A stretch of DNA of 60,044 nt from DATAVK01 sp036267755 (GTDB lineage: Bacteria; Actinomycetota; Actinomycetes; JAFAQI01), in the NCBI GenBank assembly GCA_036267755.1, contig DATAVK010000058.1, positions 1 through 60,044 of the forward strand. Direction: 5' to 3'. The notes beneath the pieces are model-generated. The model ran no database searches. It was given only the letters and a program-made list of their open reading frames with translations, and had not been told where the DNA came from. The first letter of the stretch is position 1, and every line of letters begins with the position of its first letter. The position numbers and the translations under genes were made by a program. Positions 1-8,471 of this stretch are shown piece after piece.

Positions 1-43
1 CGACAGGAACCGGATTTCGTCCCGACCGCCTACGGTGTAGGCC

Positions 44-1102
44 GTGATCGACCCGAACACCTCCGGCGAGGCGCTCACCGCGGCGCTGGTGGACATCCCG
101 TCGCCGTCGGGGGGCGAAACGCGGCTGGCCGATGAGGTCGAGCTGATCCTGCGTGCCGCGGAGCACCTGCACGTCGAGCGCGACGGGGACGCCCTGATGG
201 CGCGGACCGACCTCGGACGCGCGCAGCGAGTGGTCATCGCCGGCCACCTCGACACGGTCCCGGTGGCCGAAAACCTGCCCAGTCGGCGCGAGGGCGACAA
301 GCTCTACGGCTGCGGTACGTCGGACATGAAGGCGGGCATCGCGGTGATGCTCCGCCTCGCTGCCTCCGTCGCGGCCCCCCGTCACGACGTGACCTGGCTG
401 TTCTACGACAACGAGGAGACCGACGCGGCGCACAACGGCCTCGGCCGCGTGCTGGCGAACTCCCCCCACTGGCTGCACGCCGATCTCGCCGTGCTGATGG
501 AGCCGACCTCCAACCGGGTGGAAGCGGGCTGCCAGGGAACGCTGCGTGTCCTGGTCGTCGTGACCGGTCGCCGCGCACACTCCGCCCGCTCGTGGCTCGG
601 CCAGAACGCCATCCACGGTGCGGCGGAGGTGCTCGCCCGGCTCGCGGCGTATGAGCCGCGGCGCGTGGTGATCGACGGCTGCGAGTACCGCGAGGGCCTC
701 AACGCCGTCCGCATCGAAGGCGGCGTCTCTGGCAACGTCGTACCCGATCGGTGCACCATCGCGGTCAACCACCGCTTCGCCCCGGACCGCACCGAGGCCG
801 AGGCACTTGAGCACGTGCAGGAGATCCTCGCGCCGTTCGAGTGCGTCCTCACCGACTCCGCGCCTGCTGCACCGCCACGGCTGACCGCACCGGCGGCAGT
901 GGACTTCCTGGCAGCTGTCGAAGACGAGCCCCAGGCCAAGCTCGGCTGGACGGACGTCGCGCGGTTCGCGTCCCTCGACATCCCCGCGCTCAACTTCGGC
1001 CCGGGTGACCCCAATCTCGCCCACACCCGCGAGGAGTACGTCGACCTGCCGCTGATCGCGGAGTGCGAGCGCATGCTGCGCGGGTACCTCGGCGGCGAGT
1101 GA
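44..1102 (+). CDS. dapE: Succinyl-diaminopimelate desuccinylase DapE
   Basis: Cytosolic zinc amidohydrolase that converts N-succinyl-LL-diaminopimelate to LL-diaminopimelate plus succinate, supplying lysine and peptidoglycan meso-DAP. The 352-residue product has the full M20 metal site: GHLDTV (H68, D70), D94 in TSDMKAG, the E124-E125 pair in DNEETD, E153 in MEPTS, and a late histidine in NLAHTREEY. Length is normal for the actinobacterial DapE type. The GTG at 44 is chosen because the conserved N-terminus begins just after it; no strong ribosome site is visible. A LOG-type gene follows 23 bases later, an order also known from mycobacteria, which favours DapE over a generic M20 deacylase. Confidence 0.9.
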   Translation: MIDPNTSGEALTAALVDIPSPSGGETRLADEVELILRAAEHLHVERDGDALMARTDLGRAQRVVIAGHLDTVPVAENLPSRREGDKLYGCGTSDMKAGIAVMLRLAASVAAPRHDVTWLFYDNEETDAAHNGLGRVLANSPHWLHADLAVLMEPTSNRVEAGCQGTLRVLVVVTGRRAHSARSWLGQNAIHGAAEVLARLAAYEPRRVVIDGCEYREGLNAVRIEGGVSGNVVPDRCTIAVNHRFAPDRTEAEALEHVQEILAPFECVLTDSAPAAPPRLTAPAAVDFLAAVEDEPQAKLGWTDVARFASLDIPALNFGPGDPNLAHTREEYVDLPLIAECERMLRGYLGGE

Positions 1103-1125
1103 GCGCTTCCACGTAGGGTCCGATC

Positions 1126-1902
1126 GTGAAGTCACTCGACCCGGAACGGCTCCCCGACGAAGGCACGCCCGAAAAACAACGCGGACCCATTCGGCTGCGT
1201 CGCGGTCAGGTGCAGTCCAGCACCACCGACCAGCGACTGCTCGACACCCGCGGCCCGTCGGAGTGGGTGCACACCGACCCGTGGCGGGTGCTGCGGATCC
1301 AGTCGGAGTTCGTCGAGGGATTCGGTCTGCTCTCCGAGGTCCCGCGAGCAGTGAGCGTCTTCGGATCCGCGCGCACGAAGGAGGGCTCCCCCGAGTACGC
1401 CGCGGGCGAGAAGCTCGGCGGCGCGCTTGCTCGTGCCGGATGGGCGGTGATCACCGGCGGCGGCCCGGGCGTGATGGAGGCGGTCAACAAGGGCGCGAGC
1501 GATGCGGGTGGCGTATCGATCGGGCTGGGCATCGAGCTGCCCTTCGAGCAGAGCCTCAACGACTGGGTCGACGTCGGCGTCAACTTCCGCTACTTCTTCG
1601 TCCGCAAGACGATGTTCGTGAAGTACGCCCAAGCCTTCGTGGTGCTGCCCGGCGGCTTCGGCACGATGGACGAGCTCTTCGAGGCGCTCACCTTGGTGCA
1701 GACCCGCAAGGTCACGTCGTTCCCGGTGGTGCTGTACGGGTCTGACTACTGGGGCGGCCTGATCGACTGGATCGCCAGCACGATGATCGAACACGGCACC
1801 ATCTCGCAGGCGGACCTCGCGCTGGTGCACGTGAGTGATGACGTCGACGAGATCGTCGAGATCATCCGGAAGAGCCAGCAGAACCGGCCGGACTCTCGCT
1901 AA
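1126..1902 (+). CDS. LOG family protein (TIGR00730), longer paralogue
   Basis: A 258-residue Rossmann-fold protein of the lysine-decarboxylase-like LOG family, whose characterised members are cytokinin riboside 5'-monophosphate phosphoribohydrolases. Visible motifs are VFGSARTKEGS near residue 83, the glycine-rich TGGGPGVMEAVNKGA, and PGGFGTMDELFEALT, the family PGGxGTxxE signature. It has about 70 extra N-terminal residues relative to the minimal LOG fold and RKTMFVKYAQAF in place of the usual SxRKxxM segment, so its substrate may differ. GTG start at 1126. Only three bases separate its stop from the second LOG gene, so the two are surely co-transcribed. The nucleotide-cleaving activity is inferred from family. 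Confidence 0.82.
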   Translation: MKSLDPERLPDEGTPEKQRGPIRLRRGQVQSSTTDQRLLDTRGPSEWVHTDPWRVLRIQSEFVEGFGLLSEVPRAVSVFGSARTKEGSPEYAAGEKLGGALARAGWAVITGGGPGVMEAVNKGASDAGGVSIGLGIELPFEQSLNDWVDVGVNFRYFFVRKTMFVKYAQAFVVLPGGFGTMDELFEALTLVQTRKVTSFPVVLYGSDYWGGLIDWIASTMIEHGTISQADLALVHVSDDVDEIVEIIRKSQQNRPDSR

Positions 1903-1905
1903 CCG

Positions 1906-2469
1906 ATGGCGGTCGTCTGCGTTTTCTGCGCGTCGAGCCTCGACATCCCCTCCCGGTACGTCGATCTCGCCACGCGCGTCGGAACCGAGCTGGCGCGGCG
2001 CGGTCATGAGCTGGTCAGCGGAGGCGGCAAGGTGTCCTGCATGGGCGCGGTGGCCCGGGCGGCTCGCGCCGGCGGTGCCTACACCGTCGGAGTGATCCCG
2101 GAGGCGCTGGTGCTGCTGGAGGTCGCCGACGACGACGCGGACGAGCTGATCGTCACCCCGGACATGCGCAGCCGCAAGGGCGAGATGGACGCGCGAGCGG
2201 ATGCCTTCCTGGTGCTGCCGGGCGGCCTGGGCACACTCGAGGAGATGCTCGAGATCTGGGTGTCCGCCGTCCTGTCGATGCACCGCAAGCCGATCGTGGT
2301 GCTCGATCCCGACGGCGTCTTCGACCCGCTGCGCGAGCAGATCGAGCGGCTGGTCGAGCTCGGCTTCGTGCGCCGGGAATCGGTGGACGTCGTCGGGTGG
2401 GTGCGCGACGTACCCGACGCCTTCGAGCTCATCGAGCGGCCGGAGCAGCTGCCGCGTGCCACGATCTGA
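1906..2469 (+). CDS. LOG family protein, compact paralogue
   Basis: A 187-residue LOG protein with the canonical pattern: VFCASS near the N-terminus, SGGGKVSCMGAVARA, the MRSRKGEMDARADAF segment (arginine/lysine of the active site) and PGGLGTLEEMLEIW. Characterised LOG proteins cleave ribose 5-phosphate from nucleoside 5'-monophosphates. ATG at 1906 directly after the upstream LOG stop implies coupling. The two paralogues share the PGGxGTxxE core but otherwise differ widely, so this looks like an old duplication or a paired heteromeric arrangement rather than a recent copy. The next gene starts 12 bases downstream. Confidence 0.85.
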   Translation: MAVVCVFCASSLDIPSRYVDLATRVGTELARRGHELVSGGGKVSCMGAVARAARAGGAYTVGVIPEALVLLEVADDDADELIVTPDMRSRKGEMDARADAFLVLPGGLGTLEEMLEIWVSAVLSMHRKPIVVLDPDGVFDPLREQIERLVELGFVRRESVDVVGWVRDVPDAFELIERPEQLPRATI

Positions 2470-2481
2470 TCAGGAGGTTCG

Positions 2482-2790
2482 ATGGTCGTCGTGATCGTGA
2501 TCGGCGCGCTGGTGCTGATCGGCATCGCCGTGGCGCTGTCCCTCTTCGGGGACACCCTGGAGCCGGAGGAGGTCGACAGTCCCGATCTCGGGCTGCCGAC
2601 TGACCGCCTGCTCACCTCCGCCGACGTGCCGGAGCTTCGGTTCCGGACCGGGCTTCGCGGCTACCGGATGGCCGACGTCGACGCCGCGATCGCCAGCCTC
2701 GGGGAGGCGCTGGCCAACGCCGAGCAACGCGCGGAAGCCGCCACCGAGCACAGCTCGAGAGCCCGCGCCGACCAACCCCCTACCGCATGA
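2482..2790 (+). CDS. Small membrane-anchored DivIVA-domain protein
   Basis: A 102-residue protein with one N-terminal membrane helix (residues 1-22, VVVIVIGALVLIGIAVALSL) and a short DivIVA-type motif near residues 53-75 (LRFRTGLRGYRMADVDAAI), in which the RGY..xxVD pattern is typical, followed by a short alanine/glutamate-rich helix. An optimal ribosome site AGGAGG lies at 2472-2477, five bases before the ATG. The same gene sits directly before tag in mycobacteria (Rv1209-Rv1210), as here. DivIVA motifs recognise curved membrane or the pole, so a role in cell-envelope positioning is plausible but not shown. Its stop overlaps the tag start in ATGA. Confidence 0.75.
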   Translation: MVVVIVIGALVLIGIAVALSLFGDTLEPEEVDSPDLGLPTDRLLTSADVPELRFRTGLRGYRMADVDAAIASLGEALANAEQRAEAATEHSSRARADQPPTA

Positions 2791-3365
2791 GCGGCCCGAT
2801 CGCCGGCCCGGACGGCGTGCTGCGATGCCCGTGGGGGCTGTCTTCACCGGAGTACGTCGCGTACCACGACGACGAGTGGGGCAGGCCGCTGGAGACCGAC
2901 GACGCGATGTTCGAGCGGCTGACGCTCGAAGGCTTCCAGTCGGGGTTGTCGTGGCTGATCGTGCTGCGCAAGCGGCCCGCGTTCCGGACCGCCTTCGCCG
3001 GCTTCGCGATGCAGCAGGTGGCGGACTTCGACGAGCGCGACGTGGAACGGCTGATGGCCGACGCCGACATCATCCGTAACCGCGCCAAGATCGTCGCGAC
3101 GATCGGCAACGCCGGCGCATTGCAGGACCTGCCCGGCGGCCTGCTGCATCACGTGACGAGCTTCCGCCCGAAAACCCCGCCGAAGCCGCCGAAGACCCTC
3201 GCCGACCTGCCCGGTCAGACCGACGAGTCCAAGGCACTCGCCGCCGACCTGCGCAAGCGCGGCGTGCGCTTCGTCGGCCCGACCACGGCGTACGCCCTGA
3301 TGCAGGCGACCGGCATCGTCGATGACCATCTGGTCGGCTGCGTGTCCCGCGGCCGCTGGACCTGA
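2787..3365 (+). CDS. tag: 3-methyladenine DNA glycosylase I (Tag)
   Basis: Base-excision repair enzyme that removes 3-methyladenine from alkylated DNA. The 192-residue protein keeps the zinc snap of the Tag family: C14 and H27 near the N-terminus and H181 and C185 near the C-terminus, with spacings matching E. coli Cys4/His17/His175/Cys179. YHDDEWG and EGFQSGLSW, which form the base pocket, are also intact. Translation is coupled to the upstream DivIVA-like gene by an ATGA overlap. The last codons lie in a 16-base tandem duplication that also holds the stop, and the frame remains intact. Confidence 0.92.
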   Translation: MSGPIAGPDGVLRCPWGLSSPEYVAYHDDEWGRPLETDDAMFERLTLEGFQSGLSWLIVLRKRPAFRTAFAGFAMQQVADFDERDVERLMADADIIRNRAKIVATIGNAGALQDLPGGLLHHVTSFRPKTPPKPPKTLADLPGQTDESKALAADLRKRGVRFVGPTTAYALMQATGIVDDHLVGCVSRGRWT

Positions 3366-3386
3366 GCGTGGCTGGACCTGAGCGTC
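3355..3386. repeat. 16-base tandem duplication across the tag stop codon
   Basis: Two consecutive copies of a 16-base unit beginning GCTGGACCTGAGCGT run 3355-3370 and 3371-3386 and differ only in the last base. The first copy holds the tag stop TGA; the second copy runs into the stop of the convergent enoyl-CoA hydratase gene. It looks like a replication-slippage duplication. Confidence 0.85.
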
Positions 3387-4170
3387 ACCGACCGGTGAAG
3401 CTGGTCTGCTCCTTGGCCAGGAACGCCTGGACAGCGTTGCGGTGGTCCTCCGTCGCACCGCACCGGGCCTGCGCCTGGGCTTCCTGGGCCAGGCTGTCGG
3501 GGAGATCGTGGGTCGCCGAGAACGCGAGCGTCTGCTTGATCGCGGCGTAGGCGACGGTCGGCCCCGCCGCCAGCCGACCGGCCAGCTCGGTCGCGGCCGG
3601 GACCAGCTCGTCGGTCGGGACGACGCCGTTGACCAACCCCATCTCGAGCGCCTGCTGCGCCGTCACCGGCTCGGCGAGCATGAGCAGTGCGGTCGCCCGG
3701 CCCAGCCCGATCAGGCGCTGCAGTGTCCACGAGGACCCGCTGTCCGGGCCCAGCCCGACCCGGGCGAACGCCAACAGGAAGCCGGCACCGTCCGCCGCGA
3801 TCCGGAAGTCGCAGGCGAAGGCGAGCGCTGCGCCGGCGCCGGCGGCCATCCCGTTCACCGCCGCGATGACCGGCATCGGCAGTGACGTCAGGGCAGTGAC
3901 GATCGGGTTGTAGTGCTCGGTGACGGTGTTGAGCTCGGTGCGCCCGGCCTCGAGATCGTCGGCGTGCTCGCGCAGATCCTGGCCGACGCAGAATGCCCGG
4001 CCCGCTCCGGTCAGCAGCACCGCGCGCACGGCTGGCTCGTTGCGGGCCCGCTCGAGGGCGTCGAGCAGCTCGACCTTCATCGCCAGGTTCAGCGAGTTCA
4101 GCGAGTCCGGCCGGTCGAGGGTGATCGTGGCAACCCCGCCGCTCACGTCGTAACCGATGGTGGCGCTCAT
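3385..4170 (-). CDS. Enoyl-CoA hydratase/isomerase family protein, PaaG-like
   Basis: A 261-residue crotonase-fold protein. GRAFCVGQDLREH and AAVNGMAAGAGAALAFACD carry the two oxyanion-hole segments, and the D in GLGPDSGSSWTLQRLIG matches the catalytic aspartate of PaaG-type isomerases (the classical hydratase glutamate is absent). PaaG converts 1,2-epoxyphenylacetyl-CoA to the oxepin-CoA. The ATG at 4170 shares one base with the stop of the upstream PaaX regulator gene (TGATG), so the two form a coupled pair. No other paa catabolic gene is in the window, so the phenylacetate assignment rests on motif and neighbour only; a general crotonase is the alternative. Confidence 0.75.
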   Translation of the reverse strand: MSATIGYDVSGGVATITLDRPDSLNSLNLAMKVELLDALERARNEPAVRAVLLTGAGRAFCVGQDLREHADDLEAGRTELNTVTEHYNPIVTALTSLPMPVIAAVNGMAAGAGAALAFACDFRIAADGAGFLLAFARVGLGPDSGSSWTLQRLIGLGRATALLMLAEPVTAQQALEMGLVNGVVPTDELVPAATELAGRLAAGPTVAYAAIKQTLAFSATHDLPDSLAQEAQAQARCGATEDHRNAVQAFLAKEQTSFTGR

Positions 4171-4964
4171 CACGTGCTCCGTTCGTCGGGGTCGAGGCAG
4201 CTGTCGATGAACCTGCCCGCGGCCGGCAGCAGCCGCACCGCCTGTTCGTCGAAATATCTCGCGGCGACGCGACCCGGCCAATCGGCGGGCAGCAGCCGGT
4301 CGGGCAGGTTCGGGTCCACGAACAGGAACTTCCGCCAGTCGTGGACCAGCTGGCTCCGTGCCGCGAACGCCTCGGCGTCCGACGCGTCCGGCCCGAGGAG
4401 TTCGACAGTGGTCCGAGCCGAGGCCAGCCATTGCTGGTACGCCGCTCCCAGCGCCTCGAGGTCCCAGACCCGCCGCACCATCGCTGCGCTGTTGCCGTCG
4501 TGTCGGGCGCTGAACGTCTCCGCCGCCACCGCTTCGGCCGCCAGCAGCCCGGCCAGCTCACTGGACGGTCGCGCCGCCACCCAGGTGGAGTCGTCCAGCG
4601 CGCCGTACCCCAGGTAGCGCAGCCCGGAGCGCAGCCGGTCTCGGGCGGACCGCTCTCGGATCGGCGGCAGCACCACCACGTGCCAGGTCTCGTCCCTGCC
4701 CGGCTCGCGGGTGCGGTAGATCCGGGTGGCGGCCTCGTCGAGCCGCCGGACCGCCCGGGGAGTCAGCGCGTAACCGGGTCCACCGGGCAACCGGACCGCC
4801 GCCAGCCAGCCTTGTCGCACCATGCGTGACACGGCGGTGCGAACCGCGGGAGCCGCGATGTCGAGCTCGCCGAGCAGCCGGACCAGGGCCGCGACCGGTG
4901 CCCGCCCACCACGCGATGCCAGGTGGTCGCCGTAGAGGTCGAAGAGCGCCGATCGCGCGTTCAC
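4170..4964 (-). CDS. PaaX family transcriptional regulator
   Basis: A 264-residue protein with PaaX architecture: an N-terminal winged helix (residues about 1-70, SALFDLYGDHLASRGG, then AVRTAVSRMVRQGWL as recognition region), a central domain with TREPGRDETWHVVVLPPIRE, and a C-terminal domain ending in RKFLFVDPNLPDRLLP, a recognisable PaaX C-terminal signature. PaaX proteins repress phenylacetate genes and release DNA when phenylacetyl-CoA binds. GTG start at 4964 is chosen because the conserved fold begins there and the 103-base divergent gap to DUF3117 then holds the promoters. The coupled downstream gene is PaaG-like, consistent with local control. Confidence 0.82.
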   Translation of the reverse strand: MNARSALFDLYGDHLASRGGRAPVAALVRLLGELDIAAPAVRTAVSRMVRQGWLAAVRLPGGPGYALTPRAVRRLDEAATRIYRTREPGRDETWHVVVLPPIRERSARDRLRSGLRYLGYGALDDSTWVAARPSSELAGLLAAEAVAAETFSARHDGNSAAMVRRVWDLEALGAAYQQWLASARTTVELLGPDASDAEAFAARSQLVHDWRKFLFVDPNLPDRLLPADWPGRVAARYFDEQAVRLLPAAGRFIDSCLDPDERST

Positions 4965-5011
4965 CCGAGGCAGTCTGCCGCTCCCCGACGACGGCCGGGC
5001 GAGCGGTCCGC

Positions 5012-5017
5012 GATAAT
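5012..5017 (+). promoter_or_regulatory. Candidate -10 element for the DUF3117 gene
   Basis: GATAAT lies 50 bases before the DUF3117 start in the divergent gap with paaX. No convincing -35 is visible at the usual spacing, so this is only a candidate. Confidence 0.3.
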
Positions 5018-5067
5018 GGAGCAACGCACGTGATCGGACGAGCGACCTCGAACGAAGGAGCACACGC

Positions 5068-5235
5068 ATGGCTGCCATGAAGCCGCGGACGGGCGACGGT
5101 CCGCTCGAGGTGACCAAGGAAGGGCGTGGCATCGTCATGCGCGTTCCGCTCGAAGGTGGAGGCCGCCTGGTCGTGGAGCTGACACCAGCTGAGGCGACCT
5201 CGCTCGGCGATGCGTTGAAGAGCGTCGTCAGCTGA
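5068..5235 (+). CDS. DUF3117 family small protein
   Basis: A 55-residue protein (MAAMKPRTGDGPLEVTKEG at the start, ending TSLGDALKSVVS) that matches the actinobacterial DUF3117 family, represented in M. tuberculosis by Rv1211. The MKPRTGDGP start, the GRGIVMRVPLEGGGR strand and the LTPxEAxxLGDAL helix are characteristic. Ribosome site GAAGGAG lies at 5054-5060, seven bases before the ATG. Its function is unknown. In mycobacteria it sits between tag and glgM/glgC, and here it sits between paaX and pepA in the same wider block. No cysteines or membrane segment. Confidence 0.85.
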   Translation: MAAMKPRTGDGPLEVTKEGRGIVMRVPLEGGGRLVVELTPAEATSLGDALKSVVS

Positions 5236-5275
5236 CGGCGCCAACCCCGGACGGCCGGTACGTCGGAGGACCGAC

Positions 5276-6751
5276 GTGACGGTCGTCGTGAGCGCCCGTC
5301 GTGGGCCGCTGTCCGCTACTGGCGCCGCGGCGCTGGCCGTCCCTGTGTCCGCCGCTGCGGGTGACGGCCCGCCCATGGCGGGAGCTGGCGCCGCGGAGCT
5401 CGCCGAGCTCGGCGTGGACGTTCCGGCGGTCCTGGCGGCCGAGCACGCCGACGGCAAGCCTGGTGAAGTCGTTTCGGTGGCCGCTCCGGGCCGACCCGGC
5501 ACTCGGGTGCTCCTCGTCGGCGTCGGTGACGGCACCGAGCCCGCGCTGCGCAAGGCTGCCGCGGCCTTAGCTCGAGCCGCGAAGTCGAGCGAGTCGCTGG
5601 CGACGACCCTCGCCCAGGGCCGAGACCCGGCGTCCGTTCGAGCCATCGCCGAGGCCCTGGGGTTCGCGTCGTACCGGTTCACTCGCCGCAGCGAGGACTC
5701 GCCGCCGGCGCTGGCCCGGATCGACCTGGTCCTCGACTCCCCGGCCCGGCTCCGCAAGCAGCTGGACGCGGCCGCCACCGTCGTCGACGCGGTGCACCTG
5801 GCGCGCGACCTGGCCAATACGCCGTCGAAACAGAAGTCCCCGGAGTGGCTCGCCGAGCGCGCGAAGGCCGTCGGCGCAGCCGCCGGGCTGTCCGTCACCG
5901 TGCGCGACGAGAAGGCGATGGCGGCCGAAGGCTTCGGCGGCGTCCTCGCAGTAGGGCAGGGGTCGTCGCGGCCGCCGAGGTTCGTCGAGATGACCTGGTC
6001 GCCACGCGGTGCGAAGCGCCACGTCGTCCTGGTCGGCAAGGGGATCACGTTCGACTCGGGCGGGCTGTCCCTCAAACCGCCGGATTCGATGCCGGCCATG
6101 AAGACCGACATGGCGGGCGGTGCCGCCGTCATCGCGACGATGACGGCTTTGCGTGCGCTCGGCGTGACCGCGAAGGTCACCGGGCTGATCCCGATGGCCG
6201 AGAACCTGCCCGGTGCCAACGCCACCCGTCCCGGCGACGTGATCCGTCACTACGGCGGGCTGACGAGCGAGGTGCTCAACACCGACGCCGAGGGGCGGTT
6301 GGTTCTCGCCGATGCGCTCGCCTACGCCGTCGCCCGGCTCGAGCCGGACGTGGTGGTCGACATCGCGACGCTGACCGGCGCGGCGTCGCTTGGCCTGGGC
6401 AAGCGCCACGGTGCGCTGTACACGACATCCGATGACCTTCGCGACGCGCTCGTCGGTGCCGCCACTGCGGCCGGGGAGCGGCTGTGGCCGATGCCGCTGG
6501 TCGCGGACTACCGGCCTGCGCTCGACTCGTCGATCGCCGACCTGCGCAACATCGGTCGCCGCGAGCTGAACATCTCCGGCGGCTCGATCGTCGCGGCGCT
6601 GTTCCTCCGGGAGTTCGTGGCCGACGTGCCGTGGGCCCACCTCGACGTCGCCGGCCCGGCTCGGGCCGACGCGGACGAGGACGAGGTCACAAAGGGCGCG
6701 ACCGGCTTCGGGGTCCGTACCTTCTGCAGCTGGCTGGCCGCTCGCGGCTGA
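5276..6751 (+). CDS. pepA: Leucyl aminopeptidase, M17 family
   Basis: Cytosolic two-metal aminopeptidase that removes N-terminal residues and takes part in peptide turnover. The 491-residue protein has a variable N-terminal domain (about 1-180) and the M17 catalytic domain: GKGITFDSGGLSLKP (metal-binding lysine and aspartate), KTDMAGGAAVI, and the family signature NTDAEGRLVLADAL with the catalytic arginine. GTG start at 5276 follows a CGGAGGA ribosome site at 5264-5270. The DUF3117 gene ends 40 bases upstream. Some M17 proteins moonlight as DNA-binding regulators, but nothing here indicates it. Confidence 0.92.
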   Translation: MTVVVSARRGPLSATGAAALAVPVSAAAGDGPPMAGAGAAELAELGVDVPAVLAAEHADGKPGEVVSVAAPGRPGTRVLLVGVGDGTEPALRKAAAALARAAKSSESLATTLAQGRDPASVRAIAEALGFASYRFTRRSEDSPPALARIDLVLDSPARLRKQLDAAATVVDAVHLARDLANTPSKQKSPEWLAERAKAVGAAAGLSVTVRDEKAMAAEGFGGVLAVGQGSSRPPRFVEMTWSPRGAKRHVVLVGKGITFDSGGLSLKPPDSMPAMKTDMAGGAAVIATMTALRALGVTAKVTGLIPMAENLPGANATRPGDVIRHYGGLTSEVLNTDAEGRLVLADALAYAVARLEPDVVVDIATLTGAASLGLGKRHGALYTTSDDLRDALVGAATAAGERLWPMPLVADYRPALDSSIADLRNIGRRELNISGGSIVAALFLREFVADVPWAHLDVAGPARADADEDEVTKGATGFGVRTFCSWLAARG

Positions 6752-6860
6752 CCCGCGGCTCGCCCCTGAGTCAACGTCCCTTGTGGACGCTGGTTTGACT
6801 CGGCACGATTTCGGGCATCCGCTATGTCTCATTAGTCGTGATTGTTCACGGGGAGTCGCC

Positions 6861-8462
6861 ATGACGTCCGCCCGCCTGCTGGCCACGCTCTCCGGAGTCG
6901 CCACCGTCTCGCTAGCCACCGCCGCCGCCGTGGGGTTGCCGGCCGGCGCCGCAGCCGCGACCACGCCCGAACTGCCAGGAGCCGCCGCGCTGCAGGTGGC
7001 CGGCGCGACCGACCTCGGGAGCGCCCCGGCCGCGACCCGCAGCGTGACGCTGGTCCTCGACCACAGCAATCAGGCGGCGCTCACCCAGCGGCTGGCCTCG
7101 CACGCCGCGCCGCTCACCGCGGCCCAATGGCAGGCTGAGTTTGCGCCGTCCGCGGCCGAGGTGACCGCAGTCCGCACCTGGGCCGCCTCGCAGGGACTCA
7201 CCGCCGCCGTACCGGCGAACCGCGCCTATGTCCGGCTGACCGGCAGCCAGGCCGCCGTACAGTCGGCACTCGGCGTGACCTACCACCGGTTCACGGCACC
7301 GGCTGCCTCGTCGTACCTCGCGACCGTCGGCACCGCCACCCTCCCCGCGGCGGTGGAGTCGGTGACCGCCTCGGTGCTCGGGCTGTCCTCGCTCGAGCAC
7401 GTCGGGCTGCCGCTCGAGCGGCCCTCCGCCACCGGTGGGATCAGCTACCCGACCGACTACGGCCCGAAGCAGATCGCCTCGCTCTACGACGCGCCGGCGG
7501 CCCAGACCGGTAGCGGCCAGCGCGTCGCCGTCATCGCGGAAGGCGACCTGACCGCCCCGGAAGCGGATCTCAAGACCTTCGAGGCGACCTACGGCCTGCC
7601 GGCGGTGCCGTGGACCACGATCCCGGTCGGGGCGGCGTCCACCGACACCTCGGGTGACGACGAGTGGGACCTCGACACGCAGTACTCCACCGGCCTCGCG
7701 CCCGACGTGTCGCACCTCGACGTGTACGACGGCTCGAGCCTCGATGACGACGACATCCTCGCGACCGTCAACCAGTGGGTCAGCGACGACACTGACAGCC
7801 AGGCGAGCTTCTCGGCCGGTGAGTGCGAGGTGCTGGCCGACGCCTCAGGGTTCAACACCGGCCTCGACGCCGTGCTCCAGCAGGCCGTCGCGCAGGGCCA
7901 GACGCTGTTCACCTCGAGCGGGGACAACGGCGGCTACTGCACCGCCGTCGTCGGTGAGAACGGCGTCCCGGCCGGCGTGCCGGACGCGCTCTACCCGGCC
8001 GCCAGCCCGTACGCGATCGGCGTGGGCGGCACCACCGTGCTCGGCAGCGGCCCCAACGAGATCGCGTGGTACGCCGGTGGCGGCGGGACCAGCCTGTTCG
8101 AGGCGACCCCGACCTGGCAGTCGGCCGCCGGCGGCACTTTTACTGGCCTGCGCCGCGGTGTCCCGGATGTCAGTCTCGACGCCGATCCTGAGTCCGGCTA
8201 CGACGTGGTCGTGAACGGCACCGTCGAGGTGATCGGTGGCACCAGTGCCTCGGCGCCGTCCTGGCAGGGGATCTGGGCCCGGGCCCAGGCCGCACACGGC
8301 GGCACTCTCGGCTTCGCTGGACCGGTGCTCTACGGGCTGCCCGCCACGTCGTTCCACGACATCACGCTCGGCACCAACGGGCTATTCGTCGCGACCCCCG
8401 GCTGGGACTACACGACCGGCCTCGGCACCCCCGACATCGCGAACCTGGTCAAGGCCAGCTAA
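6861..8462 (+). CDS. Secreted S53 (sedolisin/kumamolisin) serine-carboxyl peptidase
   Basis: A 533-residue extracellular endopeptidase precursor. Residues 1-33 form a Sec signal peptide with a long alanine-rich core. Residues about 55-185 are the pro-kumamolisin activation domain. The catalytic domain carries E267 and D271 (GDDEWDLD), the oxyanion aspartate D354 (SSGDNGG) and nucleophile S461 (GGTSASAP). The C-terminal calcium site FHDITLGTNG with GWDYTTGLGTP is complete, so the enzyme should be active, probably at acidic pH. ATG at 6861 has GGGGAG six bases upstream. The 109-base leader contains TTGACT at 6795 but no -10 at good spacing. It is inserted between housekeeping genes and ends nine bases from convergent glgA. 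Confidence 0.9.
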   Translation: MTSARLLATLSGVATVSLATAAAVGLPAGAAAATTPELPGAAALQVAGATDLGSAPAATRSVTLVLDHSNQAALTQRLASHAAPLTAAQWQAEFAPSAAEVTAVRTWAASQGLTAAVPANRAYVRLTGSQAAVQSALGVTYHRFTAPAASSYLATVGTATLPAAVESVTASVLGLSSLEHVGLPLERPSATGGISYPTDYGPKQIASLYDAPAAQTGSGQRVAVIAEGDLTAPEADLKTFEATYGLPAVPWTTIPVGAASTDTSGDDEWDLDTQYSTGLAPDVSHLDVYDGSSLDDDDILATVNQWVSDDTDSQASFSAGECEVLADASGFNTGLDAVLQQAVAQGQTLFTSSGDNGGYCTAVVGENGVPAGVPDALYPAASPYAIGVGGTTVLGSGPNEIAWYAGGGGTSLFEATPTWQSAAGGTFTGLRRGVPDVSLDADPESGYDVVVNGTVEVIGGTSASAPSWQGIWARAQAAHGGTLGFAGPVLYGLPATSFHDITLGTNGLFVATPGWDYTTGLGTPDIANLVKAS

Positions 8463-8471
8463 CCCTTGCAC

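Noticed and set aside
1..43. Possible upstream gene end or promoter at the window edge
   Set aside because: Only 43 bases are available and no stop, promoter or hairpin is convincing.
6795..6828. Promoter TTGACT with TATGTC before the S53 peptidase
   Set aside because: The spacer is 22 bases, too long for a sigma-70 promoter. No better -10 was found.
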